A program made the position numbers and the translations under genes. DNA of 64,000 nucleotides. Origin: G020348385 sp964410125. GTDB taxonomy: Bacteria; Acidobacteriota; Aminicenantia; Aminicenantales; Aminicenantaceae. The notes beneath the pieces were generated by a model. The model was not told the origin of the DNA, searched no databases, and saw only the letters and a list, made by a program, of their open reading frames with translations. The first letter of the stretch is position 1. Every line of letters begins with the position of its first letter. The stretch is from positions 1-64,000 of the forward strand of contig CAYPGQ010000005.1 in NCBI GenBank assembly GCA_964410125.1. The letters run 5' to 3'. Below are positions 33,058 to 43,100 of this stretch, in pieces.

Positions 33058-35704
33058 ACCTATGAATTATGGGGCCTTTTTTCTTGTGTGTTTCAGCCTG
33101 TGTTTTATGACACTTTGCATGGGGAAAAAGATTCCTTCCCAAGACCGGTCCAAATTGCATTTGATGCCATGGCCCGCACACATGATCGTTGAATCCGGAA
33201 AACTTCGTTTGAACTCCGGTTTTAGGGTCATTTGGCAAGGTTACGAGGAGCCGCGGTTGTCAAGAGCTGTGGACCGATTCGGTCACCAGTTTAAGGAGGT
33301 GACCGGTATTCCCCAATCTTCGATGATCGAGCCGGATGAAGCTGCCTTTTCTCTTGCCATTCACTGCGAGGGACCTGGTGAAGATGTCCAATCCATAAGA
33401 GAAGAGGAGTCCTACACCCTTCGTGTAAGCTTCTCTGAGGTCGTTTTAAAAGCACCCACGCCGGTCGGTGTTTTGAGAGGGCTGGTGACACTTTTTCAAC
33501 TCATCGAAAAGGGTAATGAGGGCTATTATATTCCGGCTGTCTGGATACAGGATGAGCCTCGTTTTCCATGGAGAGGATTACTGATCGATGTCTGCCGGCA
33601 CTGGATACCGATGGAGGTTATCAAACGGAACCTGGACGGTATGGCGGCTGTGAAGCTCAATGTTTTGCACTGGCACCTCTCCGAGGATCAGGGATTCCGT
33701 GTGGAATGCAAGAGCTTTCCCAAACTCCATGAAATGGGATCGGACGGATTATATTACACACAGAAACAGGTGCGCGAAATATTGGATTATGCCCGGGACC
33801 GCGGGATCCGGATAGTGCCAGAATTTGACATGCCCGGACACACGACAGCCTGGTTTATCGGGTATCCAGAGTTAGCCTGCACCCCCGGTCCTTTCGAGAT
33901 CGGCCGTACCTGGGGAGTGCAAAATCCGTGTATGGATCCCACACGAGAAGAAACCTACATGTTCCTCGATACTTTCATCGGAGAAATGGCAGCGCTTTTT
34001 CCCGATGCCTATTTCCACATTGGCGGTGATGAGGTAAACGGAATAACTTGGGACAGCAATCCCGATATTATAGCTTTTAAAAAACAGAAGGGTATGCAGG
34101 ACAATCATGATTTGCAGGCCTATTTCAACAAAAGAATCCTGGCTATCGTTCAAAAACACGACAAAAAGATGATTGGATGGGATGAGATCTTCCATCCTGA
34201 TCTTCCCAGGGATGTGGTAGTGCACAGCTGGCGGGGTCCAAAATCGTTAGCTCAAACGGCCCGCGTGGGCTACATGGGAATCCTCTCTAATGGATATTAT
34301 ATGGATTATATCCTGTCGGCCGCACATCATTATCGAGTTGATCCTCTCGGTGGCGATGCGGCTGAGCTGACAGAGGAAGAAAAGACCCGCATTTTGGGAG
34401 GAGAGGCATGCATGTGGGGAGAGTTTGTCGTGCCCGAGACAATAGATTCACGGATTTGGCCAAGAACAGCAGCAATTGCCGAGAGATTCTGGTCCCCTCA
34501 AGGTGTCAACGACGTGGAGGATATGTATCGCAGGTTAGAAAAGTTGAATTCAATACTGGATATGTTTGGGCTAAAACACCGGAATTACTATCCAGTGATG
34601 TTGAAGCGCGTGGCAGGGGAGCATCCTATTGATGCACTCAAAGTTCTGGCGGAGATCGTGGAACCGGTGAAGTATTACACACGGCCGAGAACGCGTGCTT
34701 ATACCCAAATGACACCTCTCAATCGGTTGGTGGATGCGGCTCGTCCTGAAAGCCATAAGGGACGAAAGTTTGCAAACATGGTGGAGAAATTTCTGGCTGA
34801 TACTCCAAGCTACAAAGTCAAAAACAAAACGATCCAAGAGTGGTTGGTCGAATGGCGAAACAACCATGAGGTCTTAAAACCAGTATTGGAAGATTCCCCT
34901 TTGCTGGAAGAGATCATCCCACTCTCAGAGGATGTGGCTGCTCTAGCAGATGCCGGACTCCAGGCTATGGATTATCTGGAGGAAGGTCAGCAAGCGCCTC
35001 TCTCCTGGCTGGATGACGTGGTATCCTTATTGAGCCGTCCGAAAAAACCAGAGTACGAGCTTGTTGTTAAAATTGTGCCGGCCATCCAAGATCTGGTCCA
35101 TGCTGTCCGGCCTCCATTGGTCAATGAAGACTTCGAGGATGGGGAGGCTCAGGGTTGGGAGCCGAATATTCCGGGAAACTGGAAAGTCGGCGGGGAATCG
35201 GGGACCCATTGCTACCAGCTTCAAGATCCAGGAACTCAGGGAAAGGTGAGAGCCCCCACATCGTGGTCTGTACTGAAAGATTTTGATATTTCCTGTTTTA
35301 TTTTTACCGGGCGTCTCAGATGTAAAGCGGGTAGAGATAATCCGCATAGAGATATGGTCGTCATCTTTCATTACCAAGATCCCACGCATTTTTATTATGT
35401 CCACTTCTCGGCCGTCAGTGATGAGGCCCACAATATAATCGGCCTTGTGAATGGCAAAGACCGGGTGAAGATCAATCATGAACCGCCAGGAGAATCTGTC
35501 GCCAGACTGACAGACATGCAATTTCACGAGTTCAAAGTTACCTGTAATGCAGAGACCGGCGAAATCAAAGCATATTTGGACGACATGAGAATACCGATCT
35601 TAACGGCGGTGGACACGACGTTAGGACATGGGTTGGTTGGATTGGGATCGTTCGATGACATCGGGAGTTTTGACGACATCAAGCTTTGGGGAAAAAAGGA
35701 GTAA
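33047..35704 (+). CDS. Beta-N-acetylhexosaminidase lipoprotein, GH20, with C-terminal jelly-roll domain
   Basis: 885 residues. The N-terminus is hydrophobic with a probable lipobox MTLC. An N-terminal GH20b-like domain (residues about 40-180) is followed by the GH20 barrel with LNVLHWHLSEDQGFR, PEFDMPGHT and HIGGDEV, in which Asp328-Glu329 is the catalytic pair of substrate-assisted hexosaminidases. A helical linker (about 540-685) follows. The last 200 residues, from LVNEDFEDGEAQGWEP on, look like a LamG/3-keto-disaccharide-hydrolase-type jelly roll that could bind glycan. It should release terminal GlcNAc or GalNAc outside the inner membrane, feeding NagA and NagB. AGGAAAGCAGAA gives the ribosome site. 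Confidence 0.92.
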   Translation: MMYKPMNYGAFFLVCFSLCFMTLCMGKKIPSQDRSKLHLMPWPAHMIVESGKLRLNSGFRVIWQGYEEPRLSRAVDRFGHQFKEVTGIPQSSMIEPDEAAFSLAIHCEGPGEDVQSIREEESYTLRVSFSEVVLKAPTPVGVLRGLVTLFQLIEKGNEGYYIPAVWIQDEPRFPWRGLLIDVCRHWIPMEVIKRNLDGMAAVKLNVLHWHLSEDQGFRVECKSFPKLHEMGSDGLYYTQKQVREILDYARDRGIRIVPEFDMPGHTTAWFIGYPELACTPGPFEIGRTWGVQNPCMDPTREETYMFLDTFIGEMAALFPDAYFHIGGDEVNGITWDSNPDIIAFKKQKGMQDNHDLQAYFNKRILAIVQKHDKKMIGWDEIFHPDLPRDVVVHSWRGPKSLAQTARVGYMGILSNGYYMDYILSAAHHYRVDPLGGDAAELTEEEKTRILGGEACMWGEFVVPETIDSRIWPRTAAIAERFWSPQGVNDVEDMYRRLEKLNSILDMFGLKHRNYYPVMLKRVAGEHPIDALKVLAEIVEPVKYYTRPRTRAYTQMTPLNRLVDAARPESHKGRKFANMVEKFLADTPSYKVKNKTIQEWLVEWRNNHEVLKPVLEDSPLLEEIIPLSEDVAALADAGLQAMDYLEEGQQAPLSWLDDVVSLLSRPKKPEYELVVKIVPAIQDLVHAVRPPLVNEDFEDGEAQGWEPNIPGNWKVGGESGTHCYQLQDPGTQGKVRAPTSWSVLKDFDISCFIFTGRLRCKAGRDNPHRDMVVIFHYQDPTHFYYVHFSAVSDEAHNIIGLVNGKDRVKINHEPPGESVARLTDMQFHEFKVTCNAETGEIKAYLDDMRIPILTAVDTTLGHGLVGLGSFDDIGSFDDIKLWGKKE

Positions 35705-35708
35705 TCTC

Positions 35709-36701
35709 ATGAATAGCAAACCGATCCTTAGACGCGAGTTTTTGAAAAAATGCGCAGTGGGTACCGCCGCGATAGGAATGATATCTGCAGGAAAATTATT
35801 CTCTGGACGACCGGAATTACTCTACGATGCAAAAGGACTGCCCACGGTTATTCACGGAAAGACAGGAGCCAGGGTTCCGCGTTTAGCTGTGGGCTGCGGA
35901 AGCCGGTTTTGTGCTGTCGAGGACCCAGAGAAAAGCCAGGCGCTTCTTAACTATGCCTTGGACAGCGGATTCTATTATTGGGATACTTCCCATAACTATG
36001 TTTACAATGGTGTTGTGAGTGAAGAGCGGCTCGGCCTTGTGCTGAAACACAGGAGGAAGGAAGTCTTTTTAGCCACCAAGGTTGGCAACCGAACTTACGA
36101 TGGAGCTATGCGTAATATCGAAGAGAGCCTAAAGCGTCTCAATACCGATCACCTGGAAATTCTCCAGATCCACAGCATCCTGTCCCTCGATGATGTGGAT
36201 AAAATAGGGGCGAAAGAAGGTGTCTTCCGTGCTGTCCAAAAAATGAAAGATGAGAAAGTCACGAAGTTCATCGGCTTTTCAGGTCATAGCAATGCCGATG
36301 CAATGGCTGCCACGGCCAAACGTTTTGATTTCGATACCATGCTGATCGCATTGAACCATTATGCGGAGAGAAAAGGGGATATGGAAAATTTTGCTATCCC
36401 TCGGGCGGCAGAGAAAAAAATGGGAATAATCGTGATGAAGGTGATCCGTCCTCGGGAAAATATCAAAGGTCTAAAAGCCGAGGATCTGATTCGATATGCT
36501 TTGAGCCTCAAGAAACCTCACGTGGCTGTTATCGGGACGGATAGCCTGGAAGTCGTGAAAAAAAACCGGGAACTGCTGAGGAATTTTAGCTCGATGAGTC
36601 CGGAAGAAATGGAGAAGATAAAAGGGGCCCTCGAGCCCTTTTTTGCCGGAAACGAAATGCCTTGGATGCAGCCAGGCTACACCGATGGGATAAGCATTTG
36701 A
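35709..36701 (+). CDS. Tat-exported aldo/keto reductase
   Basis: 330 residues from ATG 35709. The twin-arginine motif LRREFLKKCAVG (residues 7-18) leads into a short hydrophobic segment. The AKR barrel follows, with catalytic residues in the expected places: FYYWDTSHNYVYNG (Asp and Tyr), FLATKVG (Lys) and LEILQIHSI (His). The NADPH-binding end PHVAVIGTDSLEVVKKN is also present. Oxidoreductases of this type with Tat signals are frequent in Bacteroidota- and Acidobacteriota-like genomes, but their substrates are unknown. In this operon an oxidised sugar could be the substrate (inference). It begins five bases after the hexosaminidase stop and overlaps the next gene by four bases. Confidence 0.85.
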   Translation: MNSKPILRREFLKKCAVGTAAIGMISAGKLFSGRPELLYDAKGLPTVIHGKTGARVPRLAVGCGSRFCAVEDPEKSQALLNYALDSGFYYWDTSHNYVYNGVVSEERLGLVLKHRRKEVFLATKVGNRTYDGAMRNIEESLKRLNTDHLEILQIHSILSLDDVDKIGAKEGVFRAVQKMKDEKVTKFIGFSGHSNADAMAATAKRFDFDTMLIALNHYAERKGDMENFAIPRAAEKKMGIIVMKVIRPRENIKGLKAEDLIRYALSLKKPHVAVIGTDSLEVVKKNRELLRNFSSMSPEEMEKIKGALEPFFAGNEMPWMQPGYTDGISI

Positions 36702-37810
36702 GGGAGAATTTCATAAGCCGTCTGTCCTCCCTGGATGCATTCCGTGGCATTACCATTGCAGGTATGATACTGGTAAACAATCCAGGGAGCTGGCAGCATG
36801 TGTACTCGCCCCTTCGTCATGCCGAGTGGCACGGCTGGACACTCACTGATCTTATTTTCCCTTTTTTCCTGTTCATTGTCGGCGTTTCCGTTTCTCTTGC
36901 TCTTTCGAAAAGAATGGAGAGAGCGGACAGCCCTTTTTCTCTATACACAAAGATATTCCGAAGAAGCCTCATCATTTTTGCTCTCGGGATTGCGCTTCAT
37001 TTGCTATTTCGGTTTGATTTTGTGCACCTCCGGATTCCGGGCGTCCTGCAACGCATTGCCATCTGCTATCTTGTCTCGGCACTGATTTTTTCGAAGGTGG
37101 GGATCAAAGGTAGAGTCGCGATCATTTTTTTTCTTCTGATCGGCTATTATTGGGTGATGAAACTTATTCCTGTACCAGGATATGGAGCAGGAGTGTGGGA
37201 TTATCAGGGAAACCTCTGCGGGCATATCGATACAAAACTTCTGGGAGGACACCTGTACAAACTCCAATTCGACCCGGAAGGGATCCTCAGCACTTTTCCT
37301 GCCATTGCAACCACTTTGTTTGGAACCCTTGCAGGGGACTGGCTCCGAACCTCTAAAAATGTGCTCCAGAAATCGGGAGCGCTTATAGCTGTTGGGATCA
37401 TGCTGACAGTTTCCGGGCTGCTTCTTCATCCGCTTTTTCCAATAAATAAACAGCTATGGACAAGCTCTTATGTCCTTTTTGCAGCCGGAGCGGCTTTGAT
37501 TCTTTTAGGGTTATGTTTGGGGCTGATGGACGGTTTTGGGGCGAAAAAATGGGCTTATCCCCTTCTTGTTCTGGGCACAAATGCGATATTTGTTTATGTT
37601 GCTTCAACGGTTATGGTGAAGTTGCTGCTTGTGATAAAGGTTTCGACGAACAAAGGGGCAATCGCTCTCTATGCATACATCTACAATCATCTGTTGGTGC
37701 CGTTGGCTGGCCATCTTAACGGGTCCCTTCTTTTTCCTTTCTTGCTCCTTTCCCTCTGGGTTCTTATCATGATTCCTTTATACCGAAAAAAAATATTTAT
37801 CAAAATTTAG
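36698..37810 (+). CDS. NagX/HGSNAT-like membrane acyltransferase (DUF1624/DUF5009 type)
   Basis: 370 residues. I place the start at TTG 36698, which overlaps the previous stop codon as TTGA, the same arrangement as at 29752. The protein begins RLSSLDAFRGITIAGMILVNNPG and continues EWHGWTLTDLIFPFFLFIVGVS, the hallmark of the heparan-alpha-glucosaminide N-acetyltransferase-like family. About ten membrane helices follow. Human HGSNAT moves acetyl groups across a membrane onto terminal glucosamine; bacterial NagX members lie in N-acetylglucosamine loci. Here it closes a GlcNAc operon, so acetylating periplasmic glucosamine or helping GlcNAc use is likely, though not proven. Confidence 0.85.
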   Translation: MRENFISRLSSLDAFRGITIAGMILVNNPGSWQHVYSPLRHAEWHGWTLTDLIFPFFLFIVGVSVSLALSKRMERADSPFSLYTKIFRRSLIIFALGIALHLLFRFDFVHLRIPGVLQRIAICYLVSALIFSKVGIKGRVAIIFFLLIGYYWVMKLIPVPGYGAGVWDYQGNLCGHIDTKLLGGHLYKLQFDPEGILSTFPAIATTLFGTLAGDWLRTSKNVLQKSGALIAVGIMLTVSGLLLHPLFPINKQLWTSSYVLFAAGAALILLGLCLGLMDGFGAKKWAYPLLVLGTNAIFVYVASTVMVKLLLVIKVSTNKGAIALYAYIYNHLLVPLAGHLNGSLLFPFLLLSLWVLIMIPLYRKKIFIKI

Positions 37811-38032
37811 CCTGAATTATTTACGAGTTTAGACCCTCTACGTTCGACCATCACAGTACTCTCGCGGGTGGGCCGGATTGGTTCGCCAATTCCGAATTTT
37901 AAAGAGGTGATCCAGGAGCCCGGTGAAGATGGAACCGGACCCGACAAAGTCGGCTTCCCTCGAAGGACGATTCGTGAATGCTAGATCCTCAATGGTGCTC
38001 CGGACATGCCTGATGGGAGAGAACCGTTCAGG
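37811..38032. other. Intergenic region with a CCTGAATTATT motif, no gene recognised
   Basis: It lies between the convergent acyltransferase and symporter genes. It begins with CCTGAATTATTTACGAG (37811-37827), a copy of the dispersed intergenic motif, and ends near 38024 with CGTTCAGGC, which might be a degraded partner in reverse. In between, short frames such as GGPDWFANSEF appear by eye but none has a start, length or recognisable family. The base composition resembles coding DNA, so it may be an eroded gene. Confidence 0.3.
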
Positions 38033-38176
38033 CTAATCTTGGTCGGGCGGTTTCGTGAGGTCGCGGAGCATGTCCACGATATTGCTTGCGCCTCCGATTA
38101 TGACGATAATCACCAGCAGAGAGTAGCCTGAAAGAGTAAAAATTAGAACAGCTTTCCATAACAGTTCCCAATTCAT
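38033..38176 (-). CDS. 47-residue membrane peptide paired with the symporter
   Basis: The ATG at 38176-38174 overlaps the symporter stop codon (ATGA overlap) and has GGAGGT inside the end of that gene as ribosome site. The peptide is MNWELLWKAVLIFTL at its start, has one long hydrophobic segment of about 25 residues, and ends with a charged tail (DMLRDLTKPPDQD). Tiny one-helix proteins encoded just after sodium/solute symporters are known in several phyla and may act as accessory subunits. The coupling, ribosome site and clean membrane helix make this a real gene, although it is very short. Confidence 0.75.
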   Translation of the reverse strand: MNWELLWKAVLIFTLSGYSLLVIIVIIGGASNIVDMLRDLTKPPDQD

Positions 38177-39690
38177 CTCTTTACCTCCACTAGTTTGGTT
38201 TTATCGGGGAATATCAGGGATCCGAGGATCATCCCAAGGAATGCGATCAAGAATGTCATAACACCGATAAACTTATCGCTCAGGTAGAAGGGCACGTTTT
38301 CCCCCGTTGTCCAAGGCCCGATTCCCAGGATGGCCAACAGGCCGGCATACAGCGCGATTTTTGCTCCGGTTTTGCTGGCTTTTTTCCAGTACAAACCTGC
38401 AGTCACGACGGTAAAAGCACCCGCCAGGTAAATGGTGCCGGTGACTGCCATGTAATTCCAGAGAGATACGGGTGCTTCGAACCACAACCCCCAAATAAGC
38501 AAAAAGATGCCAATAGCAACGATACAAATGCGTGTGATCAGGAGGCGGCTTTTGTCCGATAGGTTGTCTTTTTTCAAGGGAGCGACGATGTCCTGAGTGA
38601 TCACAGAGCTCCAGCTGAGCAGGTAACTGTCATGGGTGGACATAAAAGCCGCAAACATGCCGGCCGCAATCAGTCCCAAAAAGCCGCTGGGAAGTACTTT
38701 TGCTATAAAGATAGGCATGCCGAATTGGCTGTTCAGGGCATCTGGTCCTTGAAAGGCCGCCAATAGCTTGGGTGATTGGGAGATGAAGATGAAAGCGCAA
38801 ATGCCCCAGAGCATCGGGATGACCCGGCGGGCCAGATAAGAAACAGAGCTCCAAGCGTAGAGTTGTTTAGCCACTTTAGGTGTTTTGGCTGACAGGGCTC
38901 GGAGGGTCCCGGACTGCCAGAGAGCTCCGGCCGAAAAGGTAAGGATAACCATAAAAATCACATACAGGCTTCCAAATCCTGATCCTTCACTGATGGGATT
39001 GAACCAAGATGCGCTGTCGACCGAAGGCGGCGCTTTGAAGAGATTTGCCCAGCCAACCTTGGAAATGGCGAACCAAGATCCGATGAGCATCCCTATGGAC
39101 AAGACGACGAATTGCATGAAATCGTTCAGAACCACAGAGACCATTCCGCCCAAAACCGTATAGACAAGCACCATAATCAACATGGCAGACATAAAAAGCT
39201 TCAATCCCGCCGGGTTGCTGTATCCGGTAACACCCATCATGAACCTGGCGCCTGCCTGAAGAAATAGACCCATGTTCAAGATCCCTCCCAACGCCAGGAT
39301 GATACCCCCAACGATCCTCACATTTCTCCCAAAACGCATCTCATAAAACTCCGGGATGGTCATAACCCGCAGCTGCCGTAGCTTATAAACGATAAAACCC
39401 GTCAGTCCTATGGCCAGGATACAGAAGGTTTCGATGATCCCCACATGGAAGGCCGAAAGGCCGTGTTTAAATCCCAGCTCGGCGTTGTACATGACAGTTA
39501 CAAGCCCCAGCTCTGTTCCCGTAAGGGTTGCGATGGCTATGAAAAGCTTGAGCGAGCGGCCTGCCAGGATAAAATCACTCAATTGCCGGATGTATTTTTT
39601 GACGATTATCCCGATCACGACAGGGATACAGATATAAACGCAGACGATCACCCAGTCGAGTGTTTTGAAATTTGTGGCAAAAACATCCAT
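38173..39690 (-). CDS. Sodium/solute symporter (SSS family)
   Basis: 505 residues and about 13 hydrophobic segments, as in the LeuT-fold SSS family. Family features include ILAGRSLKLFIAIATLTGTELG in the first helices, VYTVLGGMVSVVLNDFMQFVVLSIG (the sodium-site region), and ALWQSGTLRALSAKTPKVAKQLYAWSS. AAGMFAAFMSTHDSYLLSWSSVITQDIVAP is the sugar/amino acid-type SSS motif. The substrate is unknown. Because it faces the amino-sugar operon, import of GlcNAc, glucosamine or a related sugar is possible, which would otherwise lack a visible transporter here. AGAGGAGGCC is a strong ribosome site. A 47-residue membrane peptide overlaps its end. Confidence 0.88.
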   Translation of the reverse strand: MDVFATNFKTLDWVIVCVYICIPVVIGIIVKKYIRQLSDFILAGRSLKLFIAIATLTGTELGLVTVMYNAELGFKHGLSAFHVGIIETFCILAIGLTGFIVYKLRQLRVMTIPEFYEMRFGRNVRIVGGIILALGGILNMGLFLQAGARFMMGVTGYSNPAGLKLFMSAMLIMVLVYTVLGGMVSVVLNDFMQFVVLSIGMLIGSWFAISKVGWANLFKAPPSVDSASWFNPISEGSGFGSLYVIFMVILTFSAGALWQSGTLRALSAKTPKVAKQLYAWSSVSYLARRVIPMLWGICAFIFISQSPKLLAAFQGPDALNSQFGMPIFIAKVLPSGFLGLIAAGMFAAFMSTHDSYLLSWSSVITQDIVAPLKKDNLSDKSRLLITRICIVAIGIFLLIWGLWFEAPVSLWNYMAVTGTIYLAGAFTVVTAGLYWKKASKTGAKIALYAGLLAILGIGPWTTGENVPFYLSDKFIGVMTFLIAFLGMILGSLIFPDKTKLVEVKR

Positions 39691-40116
39691 CTATACAGGC
39701 CTCCTCTTATTAGTCTTCCCAAATCTTTCTGATCCAGGGAATAGTGGCTTTGAATGGTTAAGAAAAGTATCAAAATAAAAAATAAAAACCATATCTTGGA
39801 TAATATCATTGTTTTCATAATCGCAGGCAACAGCAGAATTTTACAACAACGGACTCTTTTTTCAAATGAATTTTTGAGGACAGATGACCTGTAATCGATA
39901 CACACTCCAAGTTCTTGCTTCCTGAAAAAGGGAGAGGGTAGTTTGGCATGTTTTTTGCTTGTTCATCTAAAGTTAAATTGTCGACATTGAATGACCGGAT
40001 GGAATAGATTAACATATTTGTATTGTCTAATAAGTATTGCAACTTTTTTGCGACAATAAAAGTTATTAAACATGTAGGATTTATAGGGAATAGGACAACG
40101 TAAACTTTGGAGGAAA
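39691..40116. other. 426-base divergent intergenic region, no gene seen
   Basis: AT-rich DNA between the divergent symporter and PD40/barrel genes; it should hold both promoters. For the plus strand, TTGAAT (39987-39992) and TAACAT (40010-40015) with 17 bases between is a moderate candidate. For the minus strand no convincing pair was found. No open frame with a ribosome site, tRNA or known riboswitch pattern was recognised. Confidence 0.35.
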
Positions 40117-43100
40117 ATGATGTTTGCTTGTTACATTAAAAGGTATTTATTGATATTCACAATTATCTATATAGGAACCGTGTCTGCGGCCTCTCTTGTT
40201 CATGCCCAATATTTTGGACGAAACAAGGTGCAGTATGACAAATTCGATTTCAAAATTCTGAAGACACAACACTTCGATGTTTATTTTTATCCTGAGATGG
40301 AAGAATCGGCTCAACTGTCCGCTCGGATGGCTGAGCGTTGGTATGCTCGTCTCTCACGGATTTTTAACCATAAGCTCAAAGGCCGCCAACCCCTGATCTT
40401 ATACGCTAGCTCTTCCCACTTCCAGCAAACGACCACTATCTCTGGGGCCATCGGGGAAGGAACAGGAGGAGTGACCGAGTCTTTTAAAAGACGTATCATT
40501 CTTCCGGTTGGAGGCTCCCTAGCAGCAACCGATCGCGTGATCGGTCATGAGCTTGTCCATGCTTTCCAGTATGATCTCACTTCCCAAAATCGTTCGAGTT
40601 ATGCTGGAGCTAGTTCAGGGCTAGCGCGTATTCCGTTGTGGTTTATTGAAGGTCTGGCCGAATACCTGTCCATCGGTTCGATCGATCCCAACACAGCCAT
40701 GTGGATGCGGGATGTGACGCAGAGGAAGGAACTTCCCACCATTAAAAAAATGGACGATCCTTACAAGTATTTTCCCTACAGGTATGGTCAGTCACTCTGG
40801 GCCTACATCACTGGGAAGTATGGGGATGAAGCAGTGGCATCCTTGATGAAACAAGTGAGCCGCGTCGGAGAGCTGGAGTCTGCAATGCAAAAGGTTTTGA
40901 ATGTGAACTTCGAGCAGTTGACAAAGGAATGGCACCAGGCCATGAATGAAACATATAATCCGATCGCAGAGAAAACCCGGCTTGTCGAAAAAAATAGCCG
41001 TCCTCTTTTTAAGGCAACAAAGGAAAATAGACTGAATGTTTCGCCTACTCTCAGCCCGGATGGAAGCCAGATCGTTTTCCTTTCAAGCCGAGATCTGTTT
41101 TCGATCGATATGTATTTGGCCGATGCAAAGACGGGAAAAATCATTCGCCGATTGGTAAAAACAGCTACAGACCCGCATTTTGATAGTTTGCAGTTCCTGA
41201 ATTCCTCTGGCTCTTGGGATTCCAAGGGAGAGCGGTTCGTTTTTGGCGGTATAACCAAAAGTGAGCCTGTTCTTGTCGTAGTCAACACAAAAACCGGCAA
41301 AAGAGAGAAAGAGGTCGTTTTCAAGGAATTGGGGGAGATATTGAACCCGACCTGGTCTCCGGATGGGCGTTTCGTCGCCTTTTCTGCTCTTGATGGCGGC
41401 TTGTCGGATATTTTTTTGTTAGACCTTGAAACCGAAGAGTTGAAAAAGCTGACAGACGATCCCTTTTCCGACCTGTATCCTTCTTGGTCTCCAGATGGCC
41501 GCACCATTGCCTTTGTCACAGACCGCTTTTCCAGTGACCTCTCGATCCTTAACATCGGGGACTTTCAGATGGCCTTGTTGGATCCCGACACGGGCGATAT
41601 CGAGAAGATCCGAGGATTTCTCGGGGCGAAAAATATCAATCCTCAGTGGGCTCCTGATTCGAAAAGCCTTTTCTTTATGTCCGATCGTAATGGCATTTCC
41701 AATGTGTACAGAGTCGATCTTGTCAGCGAGGAAATATCCCAGGTAACAAATCTCTTCACAGGTGTAAGCGGCATCATGGCCCAAAGTCCCGCCATTTCGA
41801 TTGCGCAAGAGACCGGCCAGATGGCTTTCAGCGTCTATTCGGAGAATAATTACAGCATCTACGCCATCGATTCTTATGAACTCCTTTCCGGGGAAGAGCC
41901 TAATGGTGATTTTGGAGAGATCTTGCCGTCCCTGCTCCCGCCAAGAAAAAAAGGTGAAGGAGAGGTGATCGCTCTCCTCAACAACCCGCTGTATGGACTA
42001 CCTGAAGAAGCCGATTTTGAAATTTCCGATTACAAGCCGAAACTGGCTCTGGATTATGTCAGTCCTGGCCAGATGGCTGTGGGTACAGACCGATTCGGGA
42101 TGTATGCTGGTGGGGGGATCATGCTGAATTTCAGCGACATGCTCGGCTATCACAACTTGTTCACCATGGCGCAGGTCAACAGCCGAGTCGAAGATTCGAC
42201 TCTGTTGGCTGGGTACCAGAACACGAGGAGCAGATTGAACTGGGGAGCTGTTGTGCAGCGGATTCCTTATGTGTATGGCGGGGTTTCTATGGGATATGGG
42301 GACTTTTTGGGACAGACGGCTCTTCTCGAACAGGAATACATCTTTCGCCAGGTCAATTATCAAGCATCGATTTTTGCCTTCTATCCTTTCAATAAATCCC
42401 GCCGATTCGAACTGTCTGCGGGCTACCGGTTGATCGATTATCAACAAGAAGTCCGCACGCGGGCTTACACGATCGATGGGTTCTTTTTGGACCGAATCAA
42501 GCAGGAATTGGATGCTCCGGATAGTCTGTATTACGGATTTTTCACGGCAGCTTTTGTGTATGACAGCTCCTTCTTTGGTGCTACGGCACCAATCCTTGGG
42601 CAGAGCTACCGTATCGAATTTACGCCCTATTTTGGAGGCAATCTTAATTTCTCTTCTCTGCTCGCCGATTACCGGCGCTACCTTATGCCCGTAAGGCCGT
42701 TCACGCTGGCTTTCCGTATTATGCATTATGGTCGTTATGGGAATAACGCCACAGACGAGCGTTTTTATCCCTTGTTTTTAGGTTATGAAACTCTGCTCCG
42801 GGGATACAATTCATCCTCGTTCGGTTTCGACGAAAATGACGTTTATGCGCAGCTGTTCGGAAACAAGCTGATGATAGCCAATGTAGAACTTCGTTTCCCG
42901 CTTTTTGGGGTTCTTGGTTTAGGAAGAGGATATTACGGTATCCTTCCGGTGGATTTTGTGGCCTTTTACGATGCCGGGATAGCTTGGGGGTATGAAGTCG
43001 AAGGTGACGCCGAGAGTAAACCCTTCTTTTTGGGCGGCAATCGCAGACCACTTTCGAGTGTCGGCATAGGACTCAGGATGAACTTGATGGGATTCCTGAT

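Noticed and set aside
40803..41555. Antisense frame of 250 codons within the PD40 region
   Set aside because: Serine/arginine-rich translation is a by-product of the repeated SPDG codons on the plus strand; there is no start signal or homology.
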